A stretch of DNA of 64,000 bases from Bradyrhizobium sp. PSBB068 (lineage in GTDB: Bacteria > Pseudomonadota > Alphaproteobacteria > Rhizobiales > Xanthobacteraceae): contig CP069300.1 of the NCBI GenBank assembly GCA_016839165.1, positions 4,216,001 to 4,280,000 on the forward strand, written 5' to 3'. Position numbers and translations under genes: made by a program. This document shows positions 41,034 through 48,669 of this stretch, in pieces. Positions within the stretch are counted from its first letter, which is position 1. Each line of letters starts with the position of its first letter. The notes below the pieces were generated by a model that was not told where the DNA came from, made no database searches, and saw nothing but the letters and a program-made list of their open reading frames with translations.

Positions 41034-43489
41034 GCGAGCTCCAATTCGGCGAGAGGCGCGAACTCGTTGCGGTCGACGCCGCGGCTGGCGCGCTCGGCCC
41101 AAGGATCGGTCTGGGCGAACTGCTGCGAATGGGCAAAGCGGGCGAACAGCGCCTTGCGGTTCTTGACGTCGTCGACCACCCGTTTCCGGATCTGCTCGAG
41201 ACCGACGCGGTCGCACCATTTGTACATGCGTTCGAGATACCAACCCTCCTCACGGTAGAGCTGCGTCAGCGCGACGATCACCTCGATCGTCTCGTCCTCG
41301 GTCTCGACCTTGGTCAGGAACTCTGTGCCCTTGATGTGCAAGCCCGCGGCGCCGGCGAAATGGATCTCGTAGCCGGAATCGACACAGACCACGCCGACGT
41401 CCTTGCAGGTCGCTTCCGCGCAGTTGCGCGGGCAGCCGGAGACGCCGAGCTTGACCTTGGCCGGCGTCCAGGAGCCCCACATGAACTTCTCGAGCTTGAC
41501 GCCGAGGCCGGTGGAATCCTGAGTGCCGAAGCGGCACCATTCGGAGCCGACGCAGGTCTTCACCGTGCGCAGGCCCTTGGCGTAGGCGTGGCCCGACACC
41601 ATGCCGGCGTCGTTGAGATCGGCCCACACCGCCGGCAGGTCCTCCTTCTTGACGCCGAGCAGGTCGATGCGCTGGCCGCCGGTGACCTTCACCGTCGGGA
41701 TGTTGAACTTCTCGGCGACGTCGGCGATGGCGCGCAGCTCGCCCGGCGTGGTGACGCCGCCCCACATCCGCGGCACCACCGAATAGGTGCCGTCCTTCTG
41801 GATATTGGCGTGGACGCGCTCGTTGATGAAGCGCGACTGCTGGTCGTCGCGATATTCGCCCGGCCAGGTCGCTAGCAGATAGTAATTCAGCGCCGGACGG
41901 CAGGAATGGCAGCCGTTCAGCGTCTTCCACTCCATGAAGCGCATCACGGCCGGAATCGTCTTGAGCTGCTGCTCGACGATGACGCGGCGGACGTCGTCGT
42001 GGCTGTGATCGGTGCACTTGCACAGCGGCTTGACCTTCGGCGCCGCCGAATAGTCGCCGCCGAGCGTGAAGGCCAGCACCTGCTCGACGAGCCCGGTGCA
42101 GGAGCCGCAGGACGACGACGCCTTGGTATGCGCCCGGACGTCGTCGAGCGTGAACAGCTTCTTGTCCGAGATCGCCTTGACGATCGCGCCCTTGCAGACG
42201 CCGTTGCAGCCGCAGATCTCGGTCTCATCGCTCATCGCGGCCACCGAGTTCTGGCCGCTGACGCCGCCATCGCCGAGATTGGCGGCGCCGAACACCAGGC
42301 GCTCGCGCATGTGCGAGACGTCGGTGCCGTCACGCAGATGCTGGAAGTACCACGGGCCGTCGATGGTGTCGCCATAGAGCACGGCGCCGACGATCTTCTT
42401 GTCCTTCAGGATGATGCGCTTGTAGACGCCGCGGTTGGCGTCCTGCAGCACGATCTCCTCCTTGTCCGGTCCCGGCGCGAAGTCGCCGGCCGAGAACAGG
42501 TCGATGCCGGTGACCTTCAGCTTGGTCGAGGTGACCGAGCCGTCATAGGTGGCAAAGCCCTTCATCGCGAGGTGATTGGCGCAGACCTTGGCCTGCTCGA
42601 ACAGCGGCGCCACCAGGCCATAGACCTGGCGGCGGTGCTGCACGCATTCGCCGACCGCATAGATGCGACCGTCATAGGTCTGCATGGTGTCGGAGACGAC
42701 GATGCCGCGCTCGCAATAGAGCCCGGCCTTCTTGGCGAGCTCGAAATTCGGGCGGATGCCGACCGCCATCACGACGAGATCGGCCGGCAGCTCGGTGCCG
42801 TCGCCGAAGCGCACGCCGGTGACGCGGTCCTCGCCGAGGATCGCCTGGGTCTGCGCCGGCATCTTGAACACCATGCCGCGCTCTTCCAGTGACTTGCGCA
42901 GGAGACCGCCGGCCACCGGATCGAGCTGGCGCTCCATCAGGGTGTCGAGCAGATGCACGACCGTGACGTTCATGCCGCGCTTCATCAGCCCGTTGGCGGC
43001 TTCGAGGCCGAGCAGGCCGCCGCCGATCACGACTGCGTTGCGATAGTCGGTCGAGGCCTTGATCATGCGATCGACATCATAGATGTCGCGGAAGCCGATC
43101 ACGCCCGGCAGCTCCTTACCCGGCAGCGGCAGCACGATCGGGTTCGAGCCCGTCGCAATCAACAGACGGTCGTAGGGAACGCGATCGCCGGCATCGGTGA
43201 CGACCTCGCAGGTGCGACGGTCGATCATGCTGACCGTCTCGCCCTTGCGCAGCGTGATGTTGTTGTCCTCGTACCAGTCGACGGTGTTGAGCATGATGTC
43301 GTCGACGGTCTTCTCGCCGGCGAGCACCGGCGACAGCAGGATGCGGTTGTAATTGCCGTAGGGCTCGGAGCCGAACACTGTGATGTCGTAGAGATCGGGC
43401 GCGCGTTCGAGCAGCGCCTCCACGGTGCGGATGCCGGCCATCCCGTTGCCGATCACCACGAGCTTCTGCTTGATCACCTTGTCGAGCAT
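41030..43489 (-). CDS. nirB: NAD(P)H-dependent assimilatory nitrite reductase large subunit
   Basis: The 819-aa protein reduces nitrite to ammonium with six electrons. In order it contains an FAD/NAD(P)H oxidoreductase part (VVIGNGMAGIRT; VVIGGGLLGLEAANG), a BFD-like [2Fe-2S] domain near residues 420-465 (CGCNGVCKG ... SSCGSCTGL), and a sulfite/nitrite reductase domain with the siroheme-[4Fe-4S] Cys residues in TCVGSEWCRFGTQ and GCPRNCAEATCKD. Length is normal. It is the first gene of nirB-nirD-nasA; a sigma-54-like promoter lies about 150 bases upstream. ATG preceded by GAAAGGC. Confidence 0.97.
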   Translation of the reverse strand: MLDKVIKQKLVVIGNGMAGIRTVEALLERAPDLYDITVFGSEPYGNYNRILLSPVLAGEKTVDDIMLNTVDWYEDNNITLRKGETVSMIDRRTCEVVTDAGDRVPYDRLLIATGSNPIVLPLPGKELPGVIGFRDIYDVDRMIKASTDYRNAVVIGGGLLGLEAANGLMKRGMNVTVVHLLDTLMERQLDPVAGGLLRKSLEERGMVFKMPAQTQAILGEDRVTGVRFGDGTELPADLVVMAVGIRPNFELAKKAGLYCERGIVVSDTMQTYDGRIYAVGECVQHRRQVYGLVAPLFEQAKVCANHLAMKGFATYDGSVTSTKLKVTGIDLFSAGDFAPGPDKEEIVLQDANRGVYKRIILKDKKIVGAVLYGDTIDGPWYFQHLRDGTDVSHMRERLVFGAANLGDGGVSGQNSVAAMSDETEICGCNGVCKGAIVKAISDKKLFTLDDVRAHTKASSSCGSCTGLVEQVLAFTLGGDYSAAPKVKPLCKCTDHSHDDVRRVIVEQQLKTIPAVMRFMEWKTLNGCHSCRPALNYYLLATWPGEYRDDQQSRFINERVHANIQKDGTYSVVPRMWGGVTTPGELRAIADVAEKFNIPTVKVTGGQRIDLLGVKKEDLPAVWADLNDAGMVSGHAYAKGLRTVKTCVGSEWCRFGTQDSTGLGVKLEKFMWGSWTPAKVKLGVSGCPRNCAEATCKDVGVVCVDSGYEIHFAGAAGLHIKGTEFLTKVETEDETIEVIVALTQLYREEGWYLERMYKWCDRVGLEQIRKRVVDDVKNRKALFARFAHSQQFAQTDPWAERASRGVDRNEFAPLAELELA

Positions 43490-43635
43490 GGTCTGCCTTT
43501 CAAATCCGACGGCTGTGCTCAGCGACGCGGCGCGCGTCGTCGATCGACACCGATAGAGGTTTGGAGTTGTTAGGAAGCCCAGCCGCGGGCGCAGACCGTC
43601 CTCAATGACGATCGATGTTCCGTTACGAACTGATA

Positions 43636-43651
43636 TTCAAAACGCGTGCCA
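43636..43651 (-). promoter_or_regulatory. Sigma-54-like promoter for nirB-nirD-nasA
   Basis: On the minus strand TGGCACG - 4 bases - TTGAA matches the -24/-12 consensus (TGGCACG-N4-TTGCA/T) except for A in place of C at the -12 element. Transcription would start near 43624, leaving a leader of about 135 bases. NtrC-type nitrogen control is the expected activator; I did not find a clear NtrC dyad. Confidence 0.5.
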
Positions 43652-43661
43652 ATTCGACGCG

Positions 43662-43747
43662 GGCCGATTTTGCTGCAAAATCAATTGGTTTTCAGCAACA
43701 TCGAATCGGCCTGATGGCGCGCCGGCGAGATCGCCGGCCGATTTTTT
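43662..43747 (+). promoter_or_regulatory. Stem-loop with alternative pairing, followed by intrinsic terminator
   Basis: On the plus strand GGCCGATT (43662-43669) pairs with AATCGGCC (43704-43711), and inside it TTGCTG pairs with CAGCAA. A second copy of GGCCGATT occurs at 43736-43743 and could pair with the same AATCGGCC. Between them GCCGGCG / CGCCGGC (43721-43738) forms a hairpin followed by six T (43742-43747), a typical intrinsic terminator. The arrangement suggests a conditional terminator or the end of a small RNA between the two sigma-54 promoters. The overlap with the region upstream of nirB also allows a protein-binding role. Confidence 0.55.
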
Positions 43748-43980
43748 AGCCACGCCGATGATCTCTTGTGCATCACAGCATCGACGTCAATGATGGCGAT
43801 CGCGGGTCAGTTAATCGATCCGCCGTCGCATGCCGATGGCGCATCGCACAAGAAAGCATCAGCATGCGCGTTTGCGCGGCGGCGCCTGCTGCGGGCCAGC
43901 CAATTCCGATCGCCGAACGCGGATCGAGAACACGCGGCAACGCCTTGCGACTGCACGGCAAAGCGACGCGATCGACTCGA

Positions 43981-43996
43981 TGGCACGCAAATTGCT
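43981..43996 (+). promoter_or_regulatory. Sigma-54 promoter for narK
   Basis: TGGCACG - CAAA - TTGCT is a perfect -24/-12 consensus on the plus strand. Initiation would be near 44007, about 120 bases before the narK ATG. It indicates nitrogen (NtrC-type) control of nitrate uptake. The rest of 43490-44125 contains no gene I can support; several short frames there are not convincing. Confidence 0.75.
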
Positions 43997-44125
43997 GACC
44001 TCTTCTGTTGCCGGAGTGCGGCTCAACGACGAGCGCGCTCACGCTTTCACCCACATTCGATTTATCTGCGTCTGAGATCGCCGCGCGTCTGCGGCCCTCC
44101 GCCGCATCACCGCGAGACGATTGCG

Positions 44126-45385
44126 ATGAAACTTGCCGAGTTCAAGAAAGCCGGTCACTGGCCGACACTGCTCGCCGCGTTCCTGTACTTCGACATCAGT
44201 TTCATGGCGTGGGTCGCGCTCGGACCATTGATCGTCTACATCGCGCGCGACATGAATCTCGCCGTGAACGAGAAGTTCACCCTCGTCGCCATACCCGTGC
44301 TGGCCGGCGCATTGCTGCGCGTGCCGATGGGCATTCTCGCCGACGTCATCGGCGCCAAGCGCACCGGCATCATTGCCCAGCTCGTGGTGATTTCAGCGAC
44401 CGCTTCGGTCTGGCATTTCGGGTTGACCAGCAAGCTCGCAATCGAATTGTTCGGGCTTGCGCTCGGCGTCGGCGGCGCCTCGTTCGCCGTCGCCCTGCCC
44501 CAGGCGAGCCGCTGGTATCCCCCGCAATATCAGGGCGTGGTGATGGGCATCGCCGGCGCCGGCAACATGGGCGTCGTGCTCGACACGCTGCTTGCCCCGT
44601 CCATTGCAGAACATTGGGGCTGGCAGGCCGTTTTCGGATGCCTGCTGATTCCGATGCTGATGGTGCTGGCCTATTACACATTCGCCGCCAAGGACGCGCC
44701 GGGGGACCGCAAGCCGATTTCGCTGAAAGCCTATGGCACGCTGTTGAAGGACTCCGATACCCGCTGGTTCATGTTCTTCTACTTCATCACTTTCGGCGGC
44801 TTCGTCGGCCTCGCCAACGCGTTGCCGCTCTATTTTACGGTGCAGTATCACGTCTCGGGTGTCGCAGCCGGCATGCTGGTCGCGCTGATCGTCGCCTTCG
44901 GCTCCGGATTTCGCCCTGTCGGCGGCATGATCGCCGACCGGATCGGCGGCATCCGTTCGCTGTCGATCCTGTTCGGCGTCGTCGTTGCCGCCTATGTCGT
45001 GATCGCCTTCATGCCCGAAGGCCCAGGGGCGGCGACGCCGGGCGGCTGGGCGCTGACCGAGCTGCCGCGCATCGCCTGGATCTCGGTGCTGTTGTTCTCG
45101 ATCGGCGTGTTGGCGCTCGGCATGGGCAATGGCGCCGTATTCCAGCTGATCCCGCTGCGCTTCCGTCACGAGATCGGCCTGATGACCGGGCTGGTCGGTT
45201 GCGCCGGCGGCGTCGGCGGCTTCTTCCTCGCCCAGACACTCGGTTACGCCAAGGGCATGACCGGCGGCTTCGGCGCGGGCTTCCTGTTCTTCGGCGCGCT
45301 GGCGTTGCTTGGCTTCATCGGACTTGCCATGGTCAAGGTCCGCTGGCGCACCACCTGGGGCGCCGTGTCGGGAGCGCGCGTCTGA
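44126..45385 (+). CDS. narK: MFS nitrate/nitrite transporter
   Basis: From the ATG at 44126 the product is 419 aa with about twelve hydrophobic segments; the longer frame to 43766 would run through the promoter. NNP-family features include the first helix region AAFLYFDISFMAWVALGPL, the GILADVIGAKRTG loop, the nitrate-signature glycine-rich GAGNMGVVLDTLLAP and GLVGCAGGVGGFFLA. It imports nitrate (or exchanges nitrite) at the inner membrane and is divergent from the nirBD-nasA operon. GAGACG lies upstream of the start. Confidence 0.94.
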   Translation: MKLAEFKKAGHWPTLLAAFLYFDISFMAWVALGPLIVYIARDMNLAVNEKFTLVAIPVLAGALLRVPMGILADVIGAKRTGIIAQLVVISATASVWHFGLTSKLAIELFGLALGVGGASFAVALPQASRWYPPQYQGVVMGIAGAGNMGVVLDTLLAPSIAEHWGWQAVFGCLLIPMLMVLAYYTFAAKDAPGDRKPISLKAYGTLLKDSDTRWFMFFYFITFGGFVGLANALPLYFTVQYHVSGVAAGMLVALIVAFGSGFRPVGGMIADRIGGIRSLSILFGVVVAAYVVIAFMPEGPGAATPGGWALTELPRIAWISVLLFSIGVLALGMGNGAVFQLIPLRFRHEIGLMTGLVGCAGGVGGFFLAQTLGYAKGMTGGFGAGFLFFGALALLGFIGLAMVKVRWRTTWGAVSGARV

Positions 45386-45442
45386 CGGCCGGTGTGGGAA
45401 CTGGACATGAAGTTGGGCCGAGGTGCAGCAGCGTCGGCAGTC

Positions 45443-45574
45443 CACCTCTCCCCTTGTGGGAGAGGTCGGATCGCACCGACAGATGTGATCCGGGTGAGGG
45501 GTTGCGCTCTCTCGTGGGACCTGAACCCCCTCACCCGGCGCTTTGCGCCGACCTCTCCCCGATGGGGAGAGGTG
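45443..45574. repeat. Interspersed inverted repeat (about 130 bp)
   Basis: Both ends are palindromes: CCACCTCTCCC/GGGAGAGGT at the left and ACCTCTCCCC/GGGGAGAGGT at the right. Between them run GATCCGGGTGAGGGG and CCCCTCACCCGG, an inner inverted pair. This CTCTCCCC/GATCCGGGTGAGGG element is a very common rhizobial intergenic repeat. It fills most of the gap between narK and the kinase gene and may end the narK transcript. Confidence 0.75.
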
Positions 45575-45624
45575 ATCTCCGCGGCCAGACTACCTCAACT
45601 CGCTAACGGCCGGCCGAGATAGAC

Positions 45625-47328
45625 GTGGCGAATGGCGCACAACCGGACTTGGGCGTTCGCGTCGGCTTCGCCAGCGAGACCGGCAAGCGCGCCGCCAATG
45701 AGGACTATGTCGCGGCCTGCCTGGGCCAGCCGAGCACGCTTCACCGCGATATCGTCGCGGCGGTCGCCGACGGCGTCGGCGGCCACAAGGGCGGACGTGA
45801 GGCAGCGGAGGTCGCGGTCCGCAGCTTCATCGACGCCTATTATTCGCTGCCCGAGACGCTCGGCGTCCGCCGCCGCGCCGCGCGGGCGCTCGAATCCGCC
45901 AACAGCTGGATCTACGGCCAGGGCCGCGTCGACGCCGCGCGCAGCGGCATGGCTTGCGCGTTCTCCTCCATCATCCTGTCGCGGCGGCAATGCCATGTGA
46001 TCCATATCGGTGACACCCGCGCCTACCGCCTCAGCGAGGGACGGCTGGAGCGCCTGACGCAGGACCATATCGCCGGCCGCGGCGACCTTGCGCATATGCT
46101 GAGCCGCGCCATCGGCTTCGAGGAGTTCGCCCGCTTCGACTACACCTCGGTGGGGCTGCGGCAGCATGACCGTCTCCTGATCTGCAGCGACGGCGTTCAC
46201 GGCGCGCTGGGCGATCCCCGCCTCCGGCAATTGTTGGAAGAACGCACGCCGCCCGACGAGTCGGCACGCAGAATCGTCGAGGCCGGGCTCGCGGCCGGCA
46301 GCAGCGACAATACGACCGCGCTGGTGCTCGACATCGTCGACCTGCCGCCGGCGGATCGCGACGATCTTACGCACGCGATTGCGACGCTGCCGATTCTCGA
46401 TCTGCCCGACAGCGGCGACACCGTCGACGATTTTGCGCTCTCTGACGTGCTGTCCGACGGGCGCTACAGCCGTCTGTTCAAGGCGACCGACAAGCGCGCC
46501 GGCCGCGACGTGGTGCTGAAATTCCCGCATCCGCGGGTCGCGAGCGAAGGGTCCTATCGCCTCGCCTTCGTGCGCGAGGCCTGGGTCGCCGCGCGCGTGC
46601 GCAGCCTGTGGATCGGCGAGATCATCGAGGTGCCGGCCGAGCGGCAGACCCGGCTCTATTCGGCAATGCCGCTTTACGAGGGCGAAACGCTGGAGCAACG
46701 GCTCAAGCGCGCGCCGCGGCTGTCGCTCACCGAGGGCATCGCGATCGCGACCAAGCTGGTGCGCGCGGTCACCGCGCTGCACCGCGCCGGCATCATCCAT
46801 CGCGACATCAAGCCCGACAATGTGATCCTGCTGAAAGACGGCGGATTGCGCCTCGTCGACCTCGGCGTCGCGCGCGTCCCCCTGCTGGAGGACTTTCCCG
46901 CCGAAGACGTTCCGGGCACCGCGAGCTACATGGCGCCAGAACTGTTCGGCGGCAAGGCCGGCGACGAGGCCTCCGACCTGTTCGCGCTCGGCGTCACGGT
47001 CTACCGGATGTTCACCGCGAACTATCCGTTCGGCGAGATCGAGCCGTTCTCGCGGCCGCGCTTCGGCAAGCCGGCGCCGCTCTCACGCTATCGGCCGGAC
47101 CTGCCGGCCTGGCTCGATGCGGTGATCGGCAAGGCGCTCAGCGTCGAGCCCGCGCAGCGCTTCGGCGACGCCATCGAGTTCGCGCACGAACTGGAGAACG
47201 GCGCGACATGGGCTGGCCCTGCCGTCGCCACCCGCAAGTCGCTGCACGACCGCGATCCCCTGACGTTCTGGAGAGTGCTGTGCGCGATCCTGGCGCTGAT
47301 CGTCGTGGTGCTGCTGGCGCGGCATTAA
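45625..47328 (+). CDS. PP2C phosphatase - Ser/Thr kinase fusion with C-terminal membrane anchor
   Basis: The 567-aa product starts at a GTG (GAGAT upstream). Residues about 10-235 are a PP2C domain (NEDYV, AVADGVGGHKGG, HIGDTRAYRL, LLICSDGVHG, GSSDNTTAL). Residues about 275-530 are a Hanks-type kinase: Lys in DVVLKFPHP, HRDIKPDN (His 392), DLGVARV in place of DFG, and GTASYMAPE. The last 20 residues form one membrane helix (FWRVLCAILALIVVVLLARH), so it is tail-anchored. A PP2C-kinase protein in a nitrate assimilation cluster is also known in pseudomonads; its targets remain unclear. It may share a transcript with narK despite the repeat between them. Confidence 0.9.
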   Translation: MANGAQPDLGVRVGFASETGKRAANEDYVAACLGQPSTLHRDIVAAVADGVGGHKGGREAAEVAVRSFIDAYYSLPETLGVRRRAARALESANSWIYGQGRVDAARSGMACAFSSIILSRRQCHVIHIGDTRAYRLSEGRLERLTQDHIAGRGDLAHMLSRAIGFEEFARFDYTSVGLRQHDRLLICSDGVHGALGDPRLRQLLEERTPPDESARRIVEAGLAAGSSDNTTALVLDIVDLPPADRDDLTHAIATLPILDLPDSGDTVDDFALSDVLSDGRYSRLFKATDKRAGRDVVLKFPHPRVASEGSYRLAFVREAWVAARVRSLWIGEIIEVPAERQTRLYSAMPLYEGETLEQRLKRAPRLSLTEGIAIATKLVRAVTALHRAGIIHRDIKPDNVILLKDGGLRLVDLGVARVPLLEDFPAEDVPGTASYMAPELFGGKAGDEASDLFALGVTVYRMFTANYPFGEIEPFSRPRFGKPAPLSRYRPDLPAWLDAVIGKALSVEPAQRFGDAIEFAHELENGATWAGPAVATRKSLHDRDPLTFWRVLCAILALIVVVLLARH

Positions 47329-47426
47329 AGCGCGATGCGATTGGGTTGAATAATCATCGCGCTTTGGCTCCTTGTTTGAGCATGAACTTTTCGGAAAACC
47401 GCTTCAGATTTTTCCGGATCATGCTC
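47327..47426. repeat. Double palindromic repeat of bradyrhizobial type
   Basis: First palindrome: AAAGCGCGATG / CATCGCGCTTT (47327-47365), overlapping the kinase stop codon. Second: GAGCATGA...TCGGAAAA / TTTTTCCG...TCATGCTC (47378-47426). The GAGCATGATCTTTTCGGAAAA-type unit is one of the most frequent intergenic repeats I know from Bradyrhizobium. It lies between two convergent genes and may end both transcripts. Confidence 0.75.
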
Positions 47427-47433
47427 TAGCCGC

Positions 47434-48063
47434 TCAAGACCCGGCGCGCCGGATCGTGATCCTGCTCTCGTCGGTCATGTCCTTGAGCTCCTTGTTCGGC
47501 TCACGATAGAGATGCCGCTCGATCTCGACGGTCCGGCCATCGGTCGTCTTTGTGCACTTCTCGTCGACAAAGACGCCGCCGACCTCCTGCTTGTCGGCGC
47601 CCGGCTTTGCCTCCGAGCAGGTCCAGCCATCCTCGCCGTAGCGCGACTTCGCCTGCAGGCCGAGCAGGAACGCCTTCTTGCGCAGATAGAGCCGCGCCTT
47701 CGGATCGGTCTCGATGGTCAGCGCGGCAATCCTGGCGTCCTTGTCGATCATCACGGTCAGGATCGCCGGATGGCCGCCGACCATGGTGCCTTCGCGCGCG
47801 GTCTCGCGATCATACTCAAAGCGAATGCCGCGCAACTGGTCCGGCCCTTCCGGGCAGTTCGACCACTGCGCCCATTCCGCCAATCTGTGGGCGGTCTTCT
47901 CGCCGGCACAGGTCAGGTTGATGTAGCCTGCGTCGGGCACGCTTGATATCGCCATGCCGACATTGATGTCGCGCAGGTCTCCCGCGGTCGCCATCGCCGG
48001 CACGGCCGCTCCGACTGACGCGGCGAAGACCAGTGCGCGGATCGTCGTTCTCTGCTTGCTCAT
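47434..48063 (-). CDS. Exported protein of unknown function in the xoxF cluster
   Basis: From the ATG at 48063 the product is 209 aa with a signal peptide (MSKQRTTIRALVFAASVGAAVPAMATA). The mature part has four Cys (NLTCAGE, QWSNCPEG, GWTCSEA, DEKCTKT), which could form two disulfides. I do not recognise the family. Its start overlaps the stop of the cytochrome gene by 4 bases (ATGA), so it is co-translated with the XoxF electron acceptor and is probably a periplasmic accessory of that system. Confidence 0.82.
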   Translation of the reverse strand: MSKQRTTIRALVFAASVGAAVPAMATAGDLRDINVGMAISSVPDAGYINLTCAGEKTAHRLAEWAQWSNCPEGPDQLRGIRFEYDRETAREGTMVGGHPAILTVMIDKDARIAALTIETDPKARLYLRKKAFLLGLQAKSRYGEDGWTCSEAKPGADKQEVGGVFVDEKCTKTTDGRTVEIERHLYREPNKELKDMTDESRITIRRAGS

Positions 48064-48602
48064 GGCTTGGCCTTCTCGTTCTGATCGGACGGCGCGGCGG
48101 CGTGGCCGGCCTCCTTGTAAATGTTGCAGACGCGCGAGCCCTCGCCGAAGAAGGCGAGACACTCGTCATAGTTCGGCTCACCCTTGCCCTTGACATGGGC
48201 GAGCACATAATCCGCCACGGCCTCGATCTCGTTCGGCCGCAGGAACACGTTCGCCTCCGGCGGCATGCGGTCGGCGACATCCTGCCGGGTCATCTCGTAG
48301 CATTTCGTGGTGTCATAGGAGCCGCGCACGAAGAACGGCATGCCGGTGCCCGGCCGCCCGCACGTTACGGTCTCGATGATCTGTTCCTTCGTCAGCTCGG
48401 TCTTGCGCAGCGACAGCGCGTCGCCGCCATAGCCGCCGCCGCCATTGCCGTGCCATTTGTGGCAGCCCATGCAATTGCCGCGCTTGAACACCGCCTTGCC
48501 TGCATCGGTCGGATCGCTTGCCGACTGTGCATGCGCCATGCCTGCAAATCCCGTCACCAGCGCGCAGCCGAGCCACGCGCCAATCAGCCATGTTTGTTTC
48601 AT
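48060..48602 (-). CDS. xoxG: Cytochrome c, probable electron acceptor of XoxF
   Basis: The 180-aa protein has a signal peptide (MKQTWLIGAWLGCALVTGFAGMAHA) and one haem-binding CMGCH motif; a later Met (in GMPFF or ADRMPPEANVFL) is the likely axial ligand. It is co-oriented with the PQQ dehydrogenase upstream, with a hairpin between. Position and size fit the cytochrome c(L)-type acceptor that takes electrons from XoxF. The symbol is given by position and is probable. Confidence 0.88.
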   Translation of the reverse strand: MKQTWLIGAWLGCALVTGFAGMAHAQSASDPTDAGKAVFKRGNCMGCHKWHGNGGGGYGGDALSLRKTELTKEQIIETVTCGRPGTGMPFFVRGSYDTTKCYEMTRQDVADRMPPEANVFLRPNEIEAVADYVLAHVKGKGEPNYDECLAFFGEGSRVCNIYKEAGHAAAPSDQNEKAKP

Positions 48603-48630
48603 TTGTTCCGTTTCTGTTGGCGAGATCGAC

Positions 48631-48659
48631 GCGGGAGGCCCCTCACTGAGGCCTCCCGC
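48631..48659 (-). other. Hairpin between xoxF and the cytochrome gene
   Basis: A perfect 10-bp stem (GCGGGAGGCC / GGCCTCCCGC, 9-nt loop) begins 11 bases after the xoxF stop. No T-run follows on the minus strand. It may protect the 3' end of the xoxF message or lower downstream expression, giving more dehydrogenase than cytochrome. Confidence 0.6.
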
Positions 48660-48669
48660 ACGTGCGATG

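Noticed and set aside
43766..44125. A 120-residue N-terminal extension of NarK
   Set aside because: It would cover the perfect sigma-54 promoter and has no transporter features; NarK proteins normally begin near the ATG at 44126.
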